Below, piece after piece: positions 51,254 to 60,103 of a DNA stretch of 64,000 bases; position 1 is the stretch's first letter, and each line of letters opens with the position of its first letter. The notes under the pieces are model-generated. The model ran no database searches, had not been told where the DNA came from, and saw only the letters and a list, made by a program, of their open reading frames with translations. The stretch is from Allolucifera butyrica (GTDB lineage: Bacteria; Bacillota; Negativicutes; Sporomusales; UPPP01). Position numbers and translations under genes: made by a program. Location of the stretch: NCBI RefSeq assembly GCF_900476375.1, contig NZ_UPPP01000053.1:62001-126000 (forward strand), in the 5' to 3' direction.

Positions 51254-51288
51254 TATTGTCGCTATAAGTTCGGGGTGCGAAATGTGGG
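51254..51288 (+). repeat. Dispersed 35-bp repeat, copy 2
   Basis: TATTGTCGCTATAAGTTC followed by GGGGTGCGAAATGTGGG. It overlaps the last codons and stop of the EamA gene, which ends PTFRTPNL because of it. Compare 27002-27037 and 53179-53213. Confidence 0.8.
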
Positions 51289-52176
51289 TTTAGTCGCGGC
51301 GGCCGGTTTAAACCGGGACGGGAAATTCAGATTCGAAGCAACGCCGGTTCCCAGACTCACCGCCATAACTACCAGACACAGCGCGGCTATGTGATGCCAG
51401 TTCAATTGCTCATTCAGCCATACGGCGGAAGCGAAGACTCCCACAATCGGGGAAACATTCTGAAACAGAGAGGTCGTGGAAGCTCCGACTTGTTGAATCC
51501 CCATATTCCACCATAAGGCTCCCAGCGCCGTATTGACCAAGCTGGAAAAAAGCAGCACGGCGACAGACCCAAAACCCGCTGCATTTCCGTAGGTCCATAC
51601 CGGATTCATCATGATACCCAGCAGGACTAAGCCAATGGATGCCAGAGCATGGCTGTAGGCGGTCACTACCAGTGGCGGAACGGACACGGTACTCTTCTTG
51701 ACAAATAAGGAACCAATAACAAAAACAATCATAGCAACCAGGATTAACAGGTCACCGGCAGGGGTCGCTGTTCCCTGGGCATTGCCGTAAACAACCAGGG
51801 CCACACCAGAAAACCCCAGGGCAATTCCGGCTCCTTTCGCCCAAGTAAAGGCTTCTTTCATCAGATAGCTGGCAAGTACCGTCGTAAGCAACGGGTTTAA
51901 TCCTAAAATAAGTACGGCATGGGTGCCGCTGGTAGCGGCAACGCCTAAGCTTAATACAATCTGGTGGACAAAAATGGAAAAGAAGGCCACGCCGGCTACA
52001 AAAAGCCATTCCTTTCCAGATAACCGGTAAAACCCGTACTGGCGCCAAACAACCGGCAGCAACAGGCCGGCCGCCAGGGACAGGCGAATTGGCGCCAGCG
52101 CCAGGGGCGGAAAAAAGCGCAGCAGATACTTAATCATGACTACATTAATTCCCCAAAGAACAACTACCAGCAACAA
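51262..52176 (-). CDS. EamA/DMT family transporter
   Basis: This protein of about 304 residues has ten predicted helices in two EamA repeats (GINVVMIKYLLRFFPPLALA; LNPLLTTVLASYLMKEAF; VSPIVGVFASAVWLNEQLNW). Members export amino acids or other metabolites. The start is a problem: AGGAGGAG lies at 52225-52232, but no ATG, GTG or TTG follows in frame until TTG 52176, which would lose the usual RRDIY lead-in. A non-standard start (ATC 52218 or nearby) is possible. The 3' end is formed by a dispersed repeat. Confidence 0.85.
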   Translation of the reverse strand: MLLVVVLWGINVVMIKYLLRFFPPLALAPIRLSLAAGLLLPVVWRQYGFYRLSGKEWLFVAGVAFFSIFVHQIVLSLGVAATSGTHAVLILGLNPLLTTVLASYLMKEAFTWAKGAGIALGFSGVALVVYGNAQGTATPAGDLLILVAMIVFVIGSLFVKKSTVSVPPLVVTAYSHALASIGLVLLGIMMNPVWTYGNAAGFGSVAVLLFSSLVNTALGALWWNMGIQQVGASTTSLFQNVSPIVGVFASAVWLNEQLNWHHIAALCLVVMAVSLGTGVASNLNFPSRFKPAAATKPTFRTPNL

Positions 52177-52301
52177 CAGCAGATATATGTCACGACGTGA
52201 GCCTCTTGCCGTTACGATAGGCCACTCCTCCTAAAACAACAACCCTTATCACGATAAGTTTTATCATAACATACGTTTGACAACGAAAAAAGCTAAATCT
52301 G

Positions 52302-53123
52302 TTATTTTTCCTTTTGAGCAAGCTCTTTTTGAATGATGAGGCTCATGGAAGTTGAAACATACCCGTTAAATAAAAATTTAAGGTGAGGATTATGCTTATA
52401 GGGCGGAGAGTCGACGAAACGGTCCGCTTCTCCGTCACCAAGAGTAAAATCAATATCAATCGAGCATCCCCGGCGTCGTAAATTTTCGGTCATTTCTTCA
52501 AAATCGCATTTACGGAATAATACACTCGGCAAATAATCCATTGTCGCTTCATTGGAAGAAACGTTATATTCCGTGGTATGAACCGCGAATCCCCCCGGCT
52601 TTAAGCATTTAACCATATTGTAAATAAACTGCTTGCCGTTTTCGATGGAACCAAGGTGCTCAAACGCACAGGAGGACCAGCAAAAATCAAAACCTTCCAG
52701 GTCGCCGGGGATACAATTCATATTCACTGCCCGGAAAGAAACATTGCGCCGGAAACTTTCCTCGTCGCAAAGGCCCAGTTCATTCAAGGCTTCCATCCCT
52801 GCCGCGTGCTCTCCCGTAGCCACCCAGTTTGCACCGGGTTTTTGAGCGCTCTCCAGATCTAAATCCGTTGCCACAACCGTACAGCCCAGGCTTGCAAATA
52901 ATGCGGCCAGCGGCTCCCGGCCTACGGCAAATCCCAGTCCTTTCCGGCCATTTTCCAGCATACCCCGTTCATAGAGCGCCTGGCAAATAAAACACCATTC
53001 CCAAATTTTCCGGTGCATACGCATTTTAGGCTCACCCATTTTTTCACACCATAGCTGAAAATCCGGGCTTGCCAATTGTTTTTGGGTACATACACAAGAT
53101 TGGAGGCGTGTTTCCATTTTCAT
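52302..53123 (-). CDS. Class I SAM-dependent methyltransferase
   Basis: This protein of about 273 residues has a Rossmann methyltransferase core: motif I GLGFAVGREPLAALFASLG, VVATDLD, then FDFCWSSCAFEHLGS and CLKPGGFAVHTTEY. The substrate is unknown; its place at the end of the glycan cluster suggests a sugar or glycosyl acceptor. ATG 53123 has GGAAAG upstream; the frame extends to 53165. A dispersed repeat lies between it and the large glycosyltransferase gene. Confidence 0.8.
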   Translation of the reverse strand: MKMETRLQSCVCTQKQLASPDFQLWCEKMGEPKMRMHRKIWEWCFICQALYERGMLENGRKGLGFAVGREPLAALFASLGCTVVATDLDLESAQKPGANWVATGEHAAGMEALNELGLCDEESFRRNVSFRAVNMNCIPGDLEGFDFCWSSCAFEHLGSIENGKQFIYNMVKCLKPGGFAVHTTEYNVSSNEATMDYLPSVLFRKCDFEEMTENLRRRGCSIDIDFTLGDGEADRFVDSPPYKHNPHLKFLFNGYVSTSMSLIIQKELAQKEK

Positions 53124-53178
53124 CCCACACTTTCCTGTTATCCCACTTTCGCATTCCTTTGTCATTCGGCAATCATTC

Positions 53179-53213
53179 TATTGCCGTTATAAGTTCAAAG
53201 TGCGAAATGCGGG
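53179..53213 (+). repeat. Dispersed 35-bp repeat, copy 3
   Basis: TATTGCCGTTATAAGTTC followed by AAAGTGCGAAATGCGGG, two bases past the glycosyltransferase stop. Same orientation as the copies at 27.0 and 51.3 kb. Confidence 0.8.
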
Positions 53214-53215
53214 TG

Positions 53216-56200
53216 TCATGGTAACGTTTTATACCAATTACCATGTAAAATAATGTCAAGCAATTGACCTGCCGATTGTTTCCACGTAATTCCCGGTCTG
53301 GCAGCAGGCTTGAGACATCCCGGCTGGTTAAGCCACTGCTTTAGCATATCAGCCAGATATTGCGGGTCATCCAGTGAAAAATACGTGGCATATTCACCGG
53401 CGACTTCCCTGAATACCGGAATATCACTGCATAAGACCGGCAACCCGGATTGCGCCGCTTCCATCAACGGCAGGCCAAATCCTTCGGCATTGGAAGGAAA
53501 CAGCAAGGCGGCGGCATGGCGGTAACAGCAGAGGATTTCCGCATCAGTCGGATTGTCAAACCATATTAACCGTCTCCCGTATTCCGGATGAGAGAGCAGT
53601 CGGCCGGCAAAATCTTTACAAACCCAATTGTTCCCGGCAATCGCCAGTTTTACGTCCACACCGGCATCCCATAACCGCTCAAATGCAGCCAGCGCAAACG
53701 CATGACCTTTACGCGGGGCAATGGTGCCAACCATCAGGAAAAGATTCCGGCTTTTATCATTAAACCACTCCGTTACCTGGGGCCGTACGGCAGCTTCCGC
53801 CGGCAAAACCTGAATATCCGCTCCCAGATGGAAATAACCAATCTTTAAATCCTGTTTATGAACAAGACCCTGCTGCTGAATATAAACCGCCAGTTCATCG
53901 GCCACGGTTCTGGATATTGAGACCAATCCGTCACTTTCCCGCACAGCCGTTTCGAGCCAGTGGGAAAATCGGCTGTCGGCACAGGAAGGAAATAAGACCG
54001 GCAGCAAATCATATACCACCGTATAAATACGGCCTCGCAGCTGCGTTATTTGCGCAATTACTTCCCGGCAATCATCATAGTAAAGCCAGGATGCATCGAG
54101 CAGTAAAAAAATATCATTTTCCTCAAGCTGCAGGCACGCGTCCTGCGCATCGCTCAGGGGAACCGGACCAGCCGGAAAAAGGCGCCCGCCCTGACAGGGA
54201 TAAAGCTTGCCTTTTGCCGAACGCACCGGCATAGCGTGCCAGCCTCGCTGCTCCTTTTGGCATAATTGGGTTGTAATGTTTTTTACTACTCGTTGGATTC
54301 CACCGTGATTCCGGGCCTCAATTGTGAAGCTCACATCAATTAATAGCCGGGACGGTTGAAACGTTGGTATGCTGGCAATGGCAAAGTCCGCGATCTGTTC
54401 CAGCTCTGGTTCCGGAAATGGATGCGGCGCCAAAGCTTCACCCAATTCGGCTACCAACATGGCTTGCTGTTTATAAATCTGCTGTTGAAGATTTTTTTCA
54501 ATAGCAACTGTATATTGAGCGGCAACCCGGCCGGGATGCTGGTCTATATCAATCCATTCCCAAGAAAGGGGAACCCTTTGTTTATAAAACCATTTCGCCG
54601 GTTCTTCCGCCCGCCGGGAATGAACAATAATCCCCAGTGCCGTATCGGGAATAGAACAATTATCCGGATACTCTGGAAAGAAATCATGCAGCACCACAAT
54701 TCCGGGATGCTGCTGTAGCAACTCGTACGCCGCTTTAAGATCCGCCGGGTTTCCCAAGGGATAAATTGTGATATCATAGGCTGCATGGCGCTGGTTGAAT
54801 TCCCGGCAGGGAAAGATAGGAAAGTTATCAATAATATATTCATCTTTGGCCAAGGAATCATCCATAAACAAATCAATTTCATAATAGCGGGCCAGTTCCG
54901 GCAATATTGATGCCGCGATAATAAATTGAGAGCCGGCAGTAAAAAAAAAGCAGGCCATTTTGCGCCGCGGCAAATATTGGGCCGTTATCATCGCGTTACG
55001 CGGCTGGCTCCGTTCCCGCGCTTCCTCAAACGCCGCCAGCGCTTTCGCCGCCGAGCGGTCCCAGTTGAACTCCCCGGCCCGTTTAGCGCTCCAAGCCTTC
55101 AGATCATTCCGGTAACCTGTGTCTGTCAGTCCCCGGTACAGCGCTGCGGCAATCGCATCCGGCCGTTTCCCGTCAAACAACGCGTCCTGGCGGCCCACAA
55201 TTTCGGGAATACTGGAATTATCGGCTCCTAATACCGGTGCGCCGCAAAACATGGCTTCCAGAATTGGCAGGCCAAAACCCTCGTAGAGTGACGGAAATAT
55301 AAATAACGTGCACAAATTATATAGCCTCACCAGGTCCTCTTCCGGCACAAAACCGGCAAAAGCGATCTCCCCTCCGGCCAGTCCTTCCCGGGCGGCATAG
55401 GCTAAGAGCGCGGATTGCTGCTCTTGATTCATACCGCAGACAATCACCAATTGATAGCGCCGCCGGATCCCTTCCGGCAATTTTGCATAAGCGCGGACCG
55501 TTCCTTCAATATTCTTGCGGTAGTCAATACCGCCGGTATATAAAACAAATTTCTCTTTTATTTTATATCGCTGTAAAAATGACCGGACCTCTCCGTCAGA
55601 AAGAGTAAGCGGCCGGAAATGAGCATCCGCCGCTCCGGATATGGTCACAATCTTTTCCGGTAAAATTCCCAGATACTGAATCGCATCTTTACGGGATGCT
55701 TCCGAAATTGCCAGAAGCAAGTCACATTCTCTAATGATCTGCAGCCGGTTCCGGTACCACCTCTTCATGGCATTGTCCGGTAAATAAAGGTCACTCATAA
55801 TTAAGGGAATTAAGTCATAAAGCGTGGCGGAAAAAATTATCCCCGGCAGCCGCGAAAGCCGTCCGGGCACGACCGCTTTACCGCCATAGCCTTCAAATAC
55901 GCTGGATATATGCAGAATATCGGGACGCAACTGGGCATAATGATGCCGTATCAAAACCTCCGCTACGGGACGGCGGTAATCGTCCGCTGAACCATAGGCT
56001 TTATCCGGATAAGGAAACTGATAAGAACTGAATTTTGCCGGCGCAACCAGTTCCTTAAACTGGTCTTTAACCGCTTTAACCTGGTCTTCATACAGGGCGT
56101 TCAAAACAAACCGGACGTCGTGATTTTCCTGCTGCCCGGCGATCGCCTTGGCTAAGGCCAAAGAATAACGGCCAATCCCCCGGTTATGAGACCCTTCGGT

Positions 56201-56233
56201 TTGACAGGCCTGTAAATCAATAACAATTCGCAT
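53216..56233 (-). CDS. Fused double glycosyltransferase (two GT4-type modules)
   Basis: This protein of about 1005 residues has a first GT-B module, about residues 1-410, with IVIDLQACQ, GIGRYSLALAKAI, FVLYTGGIDYRKNIEGTVRA and FPSLYEGFGLPILEAM. A middle segment of about 200 residues (430-630; DIDLFMDDSLAKDE) resembles a further GT-like N-terminal half. A second module, about 640-1005, has GGIQRVVKN, LMVGTIAPRKGHAFAL and FPSNAEGFGLPLMEA. Both modules keep the E-x7-E donor-binding motif. It is probably a processive or bifunctional enzyme adding two sugars of a surface glycan. ATG 56233 follows GGGGGG. Confidence 0.88.
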   Translation of the reverse strand: MRIVIDLQACQTEGSHNRGIGRYSLALAKAIAGQQENHDVRFVLNALYEDQVKAVKDQFKELVAPAKFSSYQFPYPDKAYGSADDYRRPVAEVLIRHHYAQLRPDILHISSVFEGYGGKAVVPGRLSRLPGIIFSATLYDLIPLIMSDLYLPDNAMKRWYRNRLQIIRECDLLLAISEASRKDAIQYLGILPEKIVTISGAADAHFRPLTLSDGEVRSFLQRYKIKEKFVLYTGGIDYRKNIEGTVRAYAKLPEGIRRRYQLVIVCGMNQEQQSALLAYAAREGLAGGEIAFAGFVPEEDLVRLYNLCTLFIFPSLYEGFGLPILEAMFCGAPVLGADNSSIPEIVGRQDALFDGKRPDAIAAALYRGLTDTGYRNDLKAWSAKRAGEFNWDRSAAKALAAFEEARERSQPRNAMITAQYLPRRKMACFFFTAGSQFIIAASILPELARYYEIDLFMDDSLAKDEYIIDNFPIFPCREFNQRHAAYDITIYPLGNPADLKAAYELLQQHPGIVVLHDFFPEYPDNCSIPDTALGIIVHSRRAEEPAKWFYKQRVPLSWEWIDIDQHPGRVAAQYTVAIEKNLQQQIYKQQAMLVAELGEALAPHPFPEPELEQIADFAIASIPTFQPSRLLIDVSFTIEARNHGGIQRVVKNITTQLCQKEQRGWHAMPVRSAKGKLYPCQGGRLFPAGPVPLSDAQDACLQLEENDIFLLLDASWLYYDDCREVIAQITQLRGRIYTVVYDLLPVLFPSCADSRFSHWLETAVRESDGLVSISRTVADELAVYIQQQGLVHKQDLKIGYFHLGADIQVLPAEAAVRPQVTEWFNDKSRNLFLMVGTIAPRKGHAFALAAFERLWDAGVDVKLAIAGNNWVCKDFAGRLLSHPEYGRRLIWFDNPTDAEILCCYRHAAALLFPSNAEGFGLPLMEAAQSGLPVLCSDIPVFREVAGEYATYFSLDDPQYLADMLKQWLNQPGCLKPAARPGITWKQSAGQLLDIILHGNWYKTLP

Positions 56234-56246
56234 ACCTACCCCCCAG

Positions 56247-57131
56247 TCAGCCATTCAGCTTTTGCCGCCGGCGGTCAACATCCTGGCGCAACCGTTCCGT
56301 CAGCAGGGAGACCTGTTCCGTCTTTTCTGCCTGTGCCGGCCATAGCGGAGCCATAATATGTTCCGGACGGTGAAAATAAAACTCATGCGTTGTCTCTTCC
56401 TGCGGTTGCAGCAGCCGGTCTGTTTTGGATTTTTGGCAAGCTGATTCCGCATAGCGCTGATATCCATCAAAGAAATTAGGTGGAGCATAAAAATGCGGTT
56501 TCAGTTCAACCGCTTTTTCATTGGCAATATAGAAACGGTTTAGTCCGTCAAAATAAACATATTGATAATCACTATCCAGCAGAATGGATTCCCAATCCGC
56601 ATAATTCTGCATCTGGCCAAGCGGCAGCGTAGCCTCGACCAATACGATCCAGGGACGATATTGCTGAAAGTTCATTCCCTGCAGGACTTGCTGCTCCGTT
56701 CCCTCAACATCTACTTTTAAAAAATGAATTGACTCTTTCACATATTGCCGGCAGATGGTAGCCAAAGTCAGCACCGAAACCGTACTTTTTACAACCGGCC
56801 AGCCGTTTTGCCGGTGCTGCTCCGCAATCGCCCCGTCCAGAGTTGACAATCCCGAATCCGGTATCTCATAGTAGGGAAAAAGACCGTCTTTGGCGCCGGC
56901 AGCGATCGGCAGATTTATATCTTCCGTACGTACTTGACACAGACGCTGATAACATGGATACGCCGGTTCCATATTGATGCCGCGCCAGCCGTGGTCATAA
57001 AACGCTTTCGTCACGGAATCAACGACGGGATCATAGGCCCCAACGTCGATATAAAATCCTTGGGGAAGAGTTTTAAAAATACGCCATAACATAACATCTT
57101 CCAGGTTTTGCGCATAGGATACAAACTTCAC
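56247..57131 (-). CDS. FkbM family methyltransferase
   Basis: This 294-residue protein matches the FkbM family: KFVSYAQNLEDVMLWRIF, FYIDVGAYDPVVDSVTKAFY, GWRGINMEP and FLKVDVEGTEQQVLQGM. It probably O-methylates a glycan sugar. GTG 57131 has GGAGG nine bases upstream; TTG 57140 abuts the ribosome-binding site. A C-terminal extension of about 60 residues is polar. It is encoded between two glycosyltransferases. Confidence 0.88.
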   Translation of the reverse strand: MKFVSYAQNLEDVMLWRIFKTLPQGFYIDVGAYDPVVDSVTKAFYDHGWRGINMEPAYPCYQRLCQVRTEDINLPIAAGAKDGLFPYYEIPDSGLSTLDGAIAEQHRQNGWPVVKSTVSVLTLATICRQYVKESIHFLKVDVEGTEQQVLQGMNFQQYRPWIVLVEATLPLGQMQNYADWESILLDSDYQYVYFDGLNRFYIANEKAVELKPHFYAPPNFFDGYQRYAESACQKSKTDRLLQPQEETTHEFYFHRPEHIMAPLWPAQAEKTEQVSLLTERLRQDVDRRRQKLNG

Positions 57132-57156
57132 CGCTAGCAACCTCCATATACTTTTA

Positions 57157-57207
57157 AGAAAGACTTCTGCGTGGTCTTTCAGCTCTTAGCGCAGGGCTCA
57201 AGGCGCG
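57157..57207 (+). repeat. Dispersed 51-bp repeat, copy 2
   Basis: GAAAGAC...GGTCTTTC hairpin followed by GCGCAGGGCTCAAGGCGCG. It matches 18466-18516 at 42 of 51 positions. It contains the stop codon of the GT2 gene on the minus strand. Confidence 0.8.
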
Positions 57208-58130
57208 GGGTTTGAATCATCGCCGGCAGCGATAAGATGATGGATCGCTTTTTTGAGATTTGCTTCATCCAACGCAGACAATTCCATTATATTCTCGCAA
57301 AGTATTTGCTTTTTCCAATGCAGGCTTTCCAGCATTAAACATTCCATAAATTCATTTTCCGCCGCCGCTTTTACGGAATCAGGCAGGCCGGATTCCAGGA
57401 TTACCCGCCGCATATCCCGCAGCAGACCGGTGCAAGGCTTAGTTACCGATTTCAGGCCGGGTTCAATGGAAGACATATACTGATCAAGCGGTTTTACGAC
57501 AAAACGATAAAAGAATAGTATTTCGGGAACCTTTACAACTTCTCCCAGCAGCGTCAATTCCATTAACAGGATAATATCGGGACCGAATTTCGGCTGCACC
57601 AGACTGGTTTTTCGCAATATGTCCGACCGGATTACCCCGTAAAGGATAAACCCTCCCAGATAGGTCATCAGCCGGTGAACCCGTTGAACGGCATCCATCC
57701 CGGCCGTCTCGGCAACAATCTGAAGTCCCAGTTTGTTGCCGGATTGGTCCATATGCTGGGTATCGCAGGTGCACATTATAGCAGCCGGATTTGCTTCCAG
57801 CCGGGTAACACACTTACCTAAACAGGACGGCTCCCAAAGGTCGTCGCAGGCTGCCCACATAAAATACTTTCCCGCCGACATGTTGAAAACTTTATTAAAA
57901 TTTTGCGCCGATCCCAGATTGCGGCCGTTTTGATATAAACGGACCCGTTTATCGCAGACTGCATATTCCCGGCATATTGTAAAAGTGGAATCGGTGGACG
58001 CGTTATCGGCGATAATCAGTTCAAAATCACCATAATCCTGCGCCAGAAGACTCTCCACCGCTTGCCGTAGATATCTCTCCCCGTTATATACGGGTAATCC
58101 GATACTAACTACGGGTATCTTATTGTCCAA
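57198..58130 (-). CDS. Glycosyltransferase family 2
   Basis: This 310-residue GT-A enzyme has VVSIGLPVYNGERYLRQAVE, the nucleotide-binding FELIIADNASTDST and the metal motif AACDDLWEP. It transfers one sugar in surface glycan assembly. The start is TTG 58130 with GGAGG ten bases upstream. Its last codons lie in the dispersed 51-bp repeat (ending DDSNPAP), suggesting the repeat inserted at or reshaped the 3' end. Confidence 0.9.
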   Translation of the reverse strand: MDNKIPVVSIGLPVYNGERYLRQAVESLLAQDYGDFELIIADNASTDSTFTICREYAVCDKRVRLYQNGRNLGSAQNFNKVFNMSAGKYFMWAACDDLWEPSCLGKCVTRLEANPAAIMCTCDTQHMDQSGNKLGLQIVAETAGMDAVQRVHRLMTYLGGFILYGVIRSDILRKTSLVQPKFGPDIILLMELTLLGEVVKVPEILFFYRFVVKPLDQYMSSIEPGLKSVTKPCTGLLRDMRRVILESGLPDSVKAAAENEFMECLMLESLHWKKQILCENIMELSALDEANLKKAIHHLIAAGDDSNPAP

Positions 58131-58161
58131 GTTAAATTTATGCCTCCTTCGGAAACTACGT

Positions 58162-58929
58162 TTAAAACAGGCGTTTAAGCCAGGCCTTTGGCCAATTCGT
58201 GACCTCTTCCGCTAATTGGCTCTCATTAAAAACCCAGGCAGGCCGTTCACAGATAAATTCAGGATGAATTTGCAAAAACTCTTCAACGGCACTGCCGGGA
58301 TTATCCCATTGCCACTCCGGATTGCCGCGCGGCGTATCAAATAATTCCTGCATGATTCCATCCGTTACTATAATATAGGAACCCGGCGAAACAAGCGGTG
58401 CATAGGCTTCCAATTCGGCGGCCACATGCTTTTGGGTATGGCAGGAATCTAAAATAACCGCCACCGTCTCTCCCGCCTGCACATTGCTTTTTACCAACGT
58501 TAGAACAGCCGAAGCGGTCGAATCCCCTTCGATCAGCGTTATATAGGAGGCAAGTTCATGCTCCTCAATGGCCCGCCGGTTGTGCGGCCTGATATCAATG
58601 TCAATGCCGACCACCCGCCCGTTTCCCATCACTTTACAAAGGCCGGCATAATAAATCAGGGAACCGCCATGAGCCACTCCGGTCTCAATAATGACGTCGG
58701 GCTTGATACGGTAAAGCACTTCCTGGATCCGGACCATGTCTTCCGGTAATTGAATAATCGGCCGTCCCAGCCAGCTGAATGTATACTCATACTTTTCATT
58801 CCAGCCGATTTTTACCCACCAGCGGGATAGCAGTTCAAACGCTTCCCGCGAGTAAAGCGGTACACTGTATTCCCTATTGTCATTTTGACAGCAAACGGTT
58901 TGCAAATCCGTATCAATTATCAGTTTCAT
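58162..58929 (-). CDS. Cephalosporin hydroxylase-like (CmcI family) protein
   Basis: This 255-residue protein has a Rossmann SAM-binding fold of the CmcI/rhamnosyl O-methyltransferase type: PDVIIETGVAHGGSLIYYAG, RVVGIDIDIRPHNR, VILDSCHTQKHV and SYIIVTDGI. In glycan clusters these are sugar O-methyltransferases rather than antibiotic enzymes. ATG 58929 overlaps the end of the upstream gene, with GGAG seven bases before it. Confidence 0.85.
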   Translation of the reverse strand: MKLIIDTDLQTVCCQNDNREYSVPLYSREAFELLSRWWVKIGWNEKYEYTFSWLGRPIIQLPEDMVRIQEVLYRIKPDVIIETGVAHGGSLIYYAGLCKVMGNGRVVGIDIDIRPHNRRAIEEHELASYITLIEGDSTASAVLTLVKSNVQAGETVAVILDSCHTQKHVAAELEAYAPLVSPGSYIIVTDGIMQELFDTPRGNPEWQWDNPGSAVEEFLQIHPEFICERPAWVFNESQLAEEVTNWPKAWLKRLF

Positions 58930-60103
58930 AGTCATTCTCCATTTCTACTAAAACAATATTCGCCGGCAAGTCGTTAAGCATGGCCATAACCTCTTCCTTA
59001 TAATTTGGATTCATTAAAATAACCGACGAAATCCGGCGCTCAGCCAGCGCAGGAATACCCACAATCGGGTGCCCGGTTCCCGGCAAAAAATTTCCTTGTT
59101 TTTTCGGATTTATGTCAACAACGCACTCCAAATACTTACCTTCCGGATCCATTAGATTGACAAAAGTGACGCCCTTGGCTCCCGCACCCCAGACGGCAGT
59201 TTTTTCTCCCCGGATTAACTTGCGTTCTAGAATATCACGCCATTTTGCTATAAAAGACCGTTCCCGGAGAGCAAACTGTTTTACTAAGTCCACGAGCGGT
59301 TCCGCCGGCTGGACAATGGCTGTTTCGTCCGGAGCAATCACGGCTTCCAGCCAGAGGTATTGGCCGTTAAACTTGCGGCAGACATTCCTGACTGCAAAAC
59401 CGGCTGTTTCCACCGCCCTGGCCAGGGAAGCCGCCGTAAAATAAGAACAATGTTCATAGAAAAAGTCCCAGTAAGCCGCATTGTGTAAAATCCAGTCAAC
59501 GGCGGGAGTTTCCAGGAAAAGACGCGCCCGGGGTGAATGGCTTAGGGCTTGGTGGATTGACGTCAATAAGGCAACCGGGTCGGCAACATGCTCGATAACA
59601 TGGCGGCAGATAACGAAATCTGCAGCAATACCGGCGAAACCGGGCCCATAATACGCTGCCAGAAAAGTAATTCGCCCGTCCGGCGTGGTTGCCGGCCCGC
59701 GGTAACTGGGATCAAACCCATAGCCGGAAATTCCCGTTCCCCGCTCAACAAGCCGCTTTAAGAAGCTGCCCTGGCCGCAGCCAACTTCGATAACCCGGCA
59801 GTTCTGCACTTTTTGTTCCTCAATTAAATGCCCAATTAATCCGTCAATATAATGATTGAAAAAGGGGGAACAAAGCTGCGAATTTTCGTAATTCTCCCCA
59901 TAAACCAGTTTCGCCGGTTCAAAGGTACTGTTAAAGATAAAGCCGCATTGGCCGCAGCAAGCCAGCGTCAAGTCTCCCCGCCCGGTTCCCCGGGCCGCAT
60001 CCTGACTGTTCCATAACAAATGTTGGTGAATGGGTACATTGGGGCGCTGTAAAAAATCATTCGCCCGGGACCCGCATACCGGACAAATCAAGCTTCGCTT
60101 CAT
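58913..60103 (-). CDS. C-methyltransferase-like SAM protein (second copy)
   Basis: This 396-residue protein has an N-terminal zinc-finger-like CPVCG with CCGQCGF, then a SAM domain (VIEVGCGQGSFLKRLVERG, HVIEHVADP) and a C-terminal domain with VWGAGAKGVTFVNL and DINPKKQGNFLPGTGHPI. This is the three-part design of NDP-hexose C-methyltransferases. It shares that design with the protein at 61563-62792. It overlaps the SDR gene before it by 47 bases and the CmcI-like gene after it by 17. The substrate is unknown. Confidence 0.85.
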   Translation of the reverse strand: MKRSLICPVCGSRANDFLQRPNVPIHQHLLWNSQDAARGTGRGDLTLACCGQCGFIFNSTFEPAKLVYGENYENSQLCSPFFNHYIDGLIGHLIEEQKVQNCRVIEVGCGQGSFLKRLVERGTGISGYGFDPSYRGPATTPDGRITFLAAYYGPGFAGIAADFVICRHVIEHVADPVALLTSIHQALSHSPRARLFLETPAVDWILHNAAYWDFFYEHCSYFTAASLARAVETAGFAVRNVCRKFNGQYLWLEAVIAPDETAIVQPAEPLVDLVKQFALRERSFIAKWRDILERKLIRGEKTAVWGAGAKGVTFVNLMDPEGKYLECVVDINPKKQGNFLPGTGHPIVGIPALAERRISSVILMNPNYKEEVMAMLNDLPANIVLVEMENDYETDN

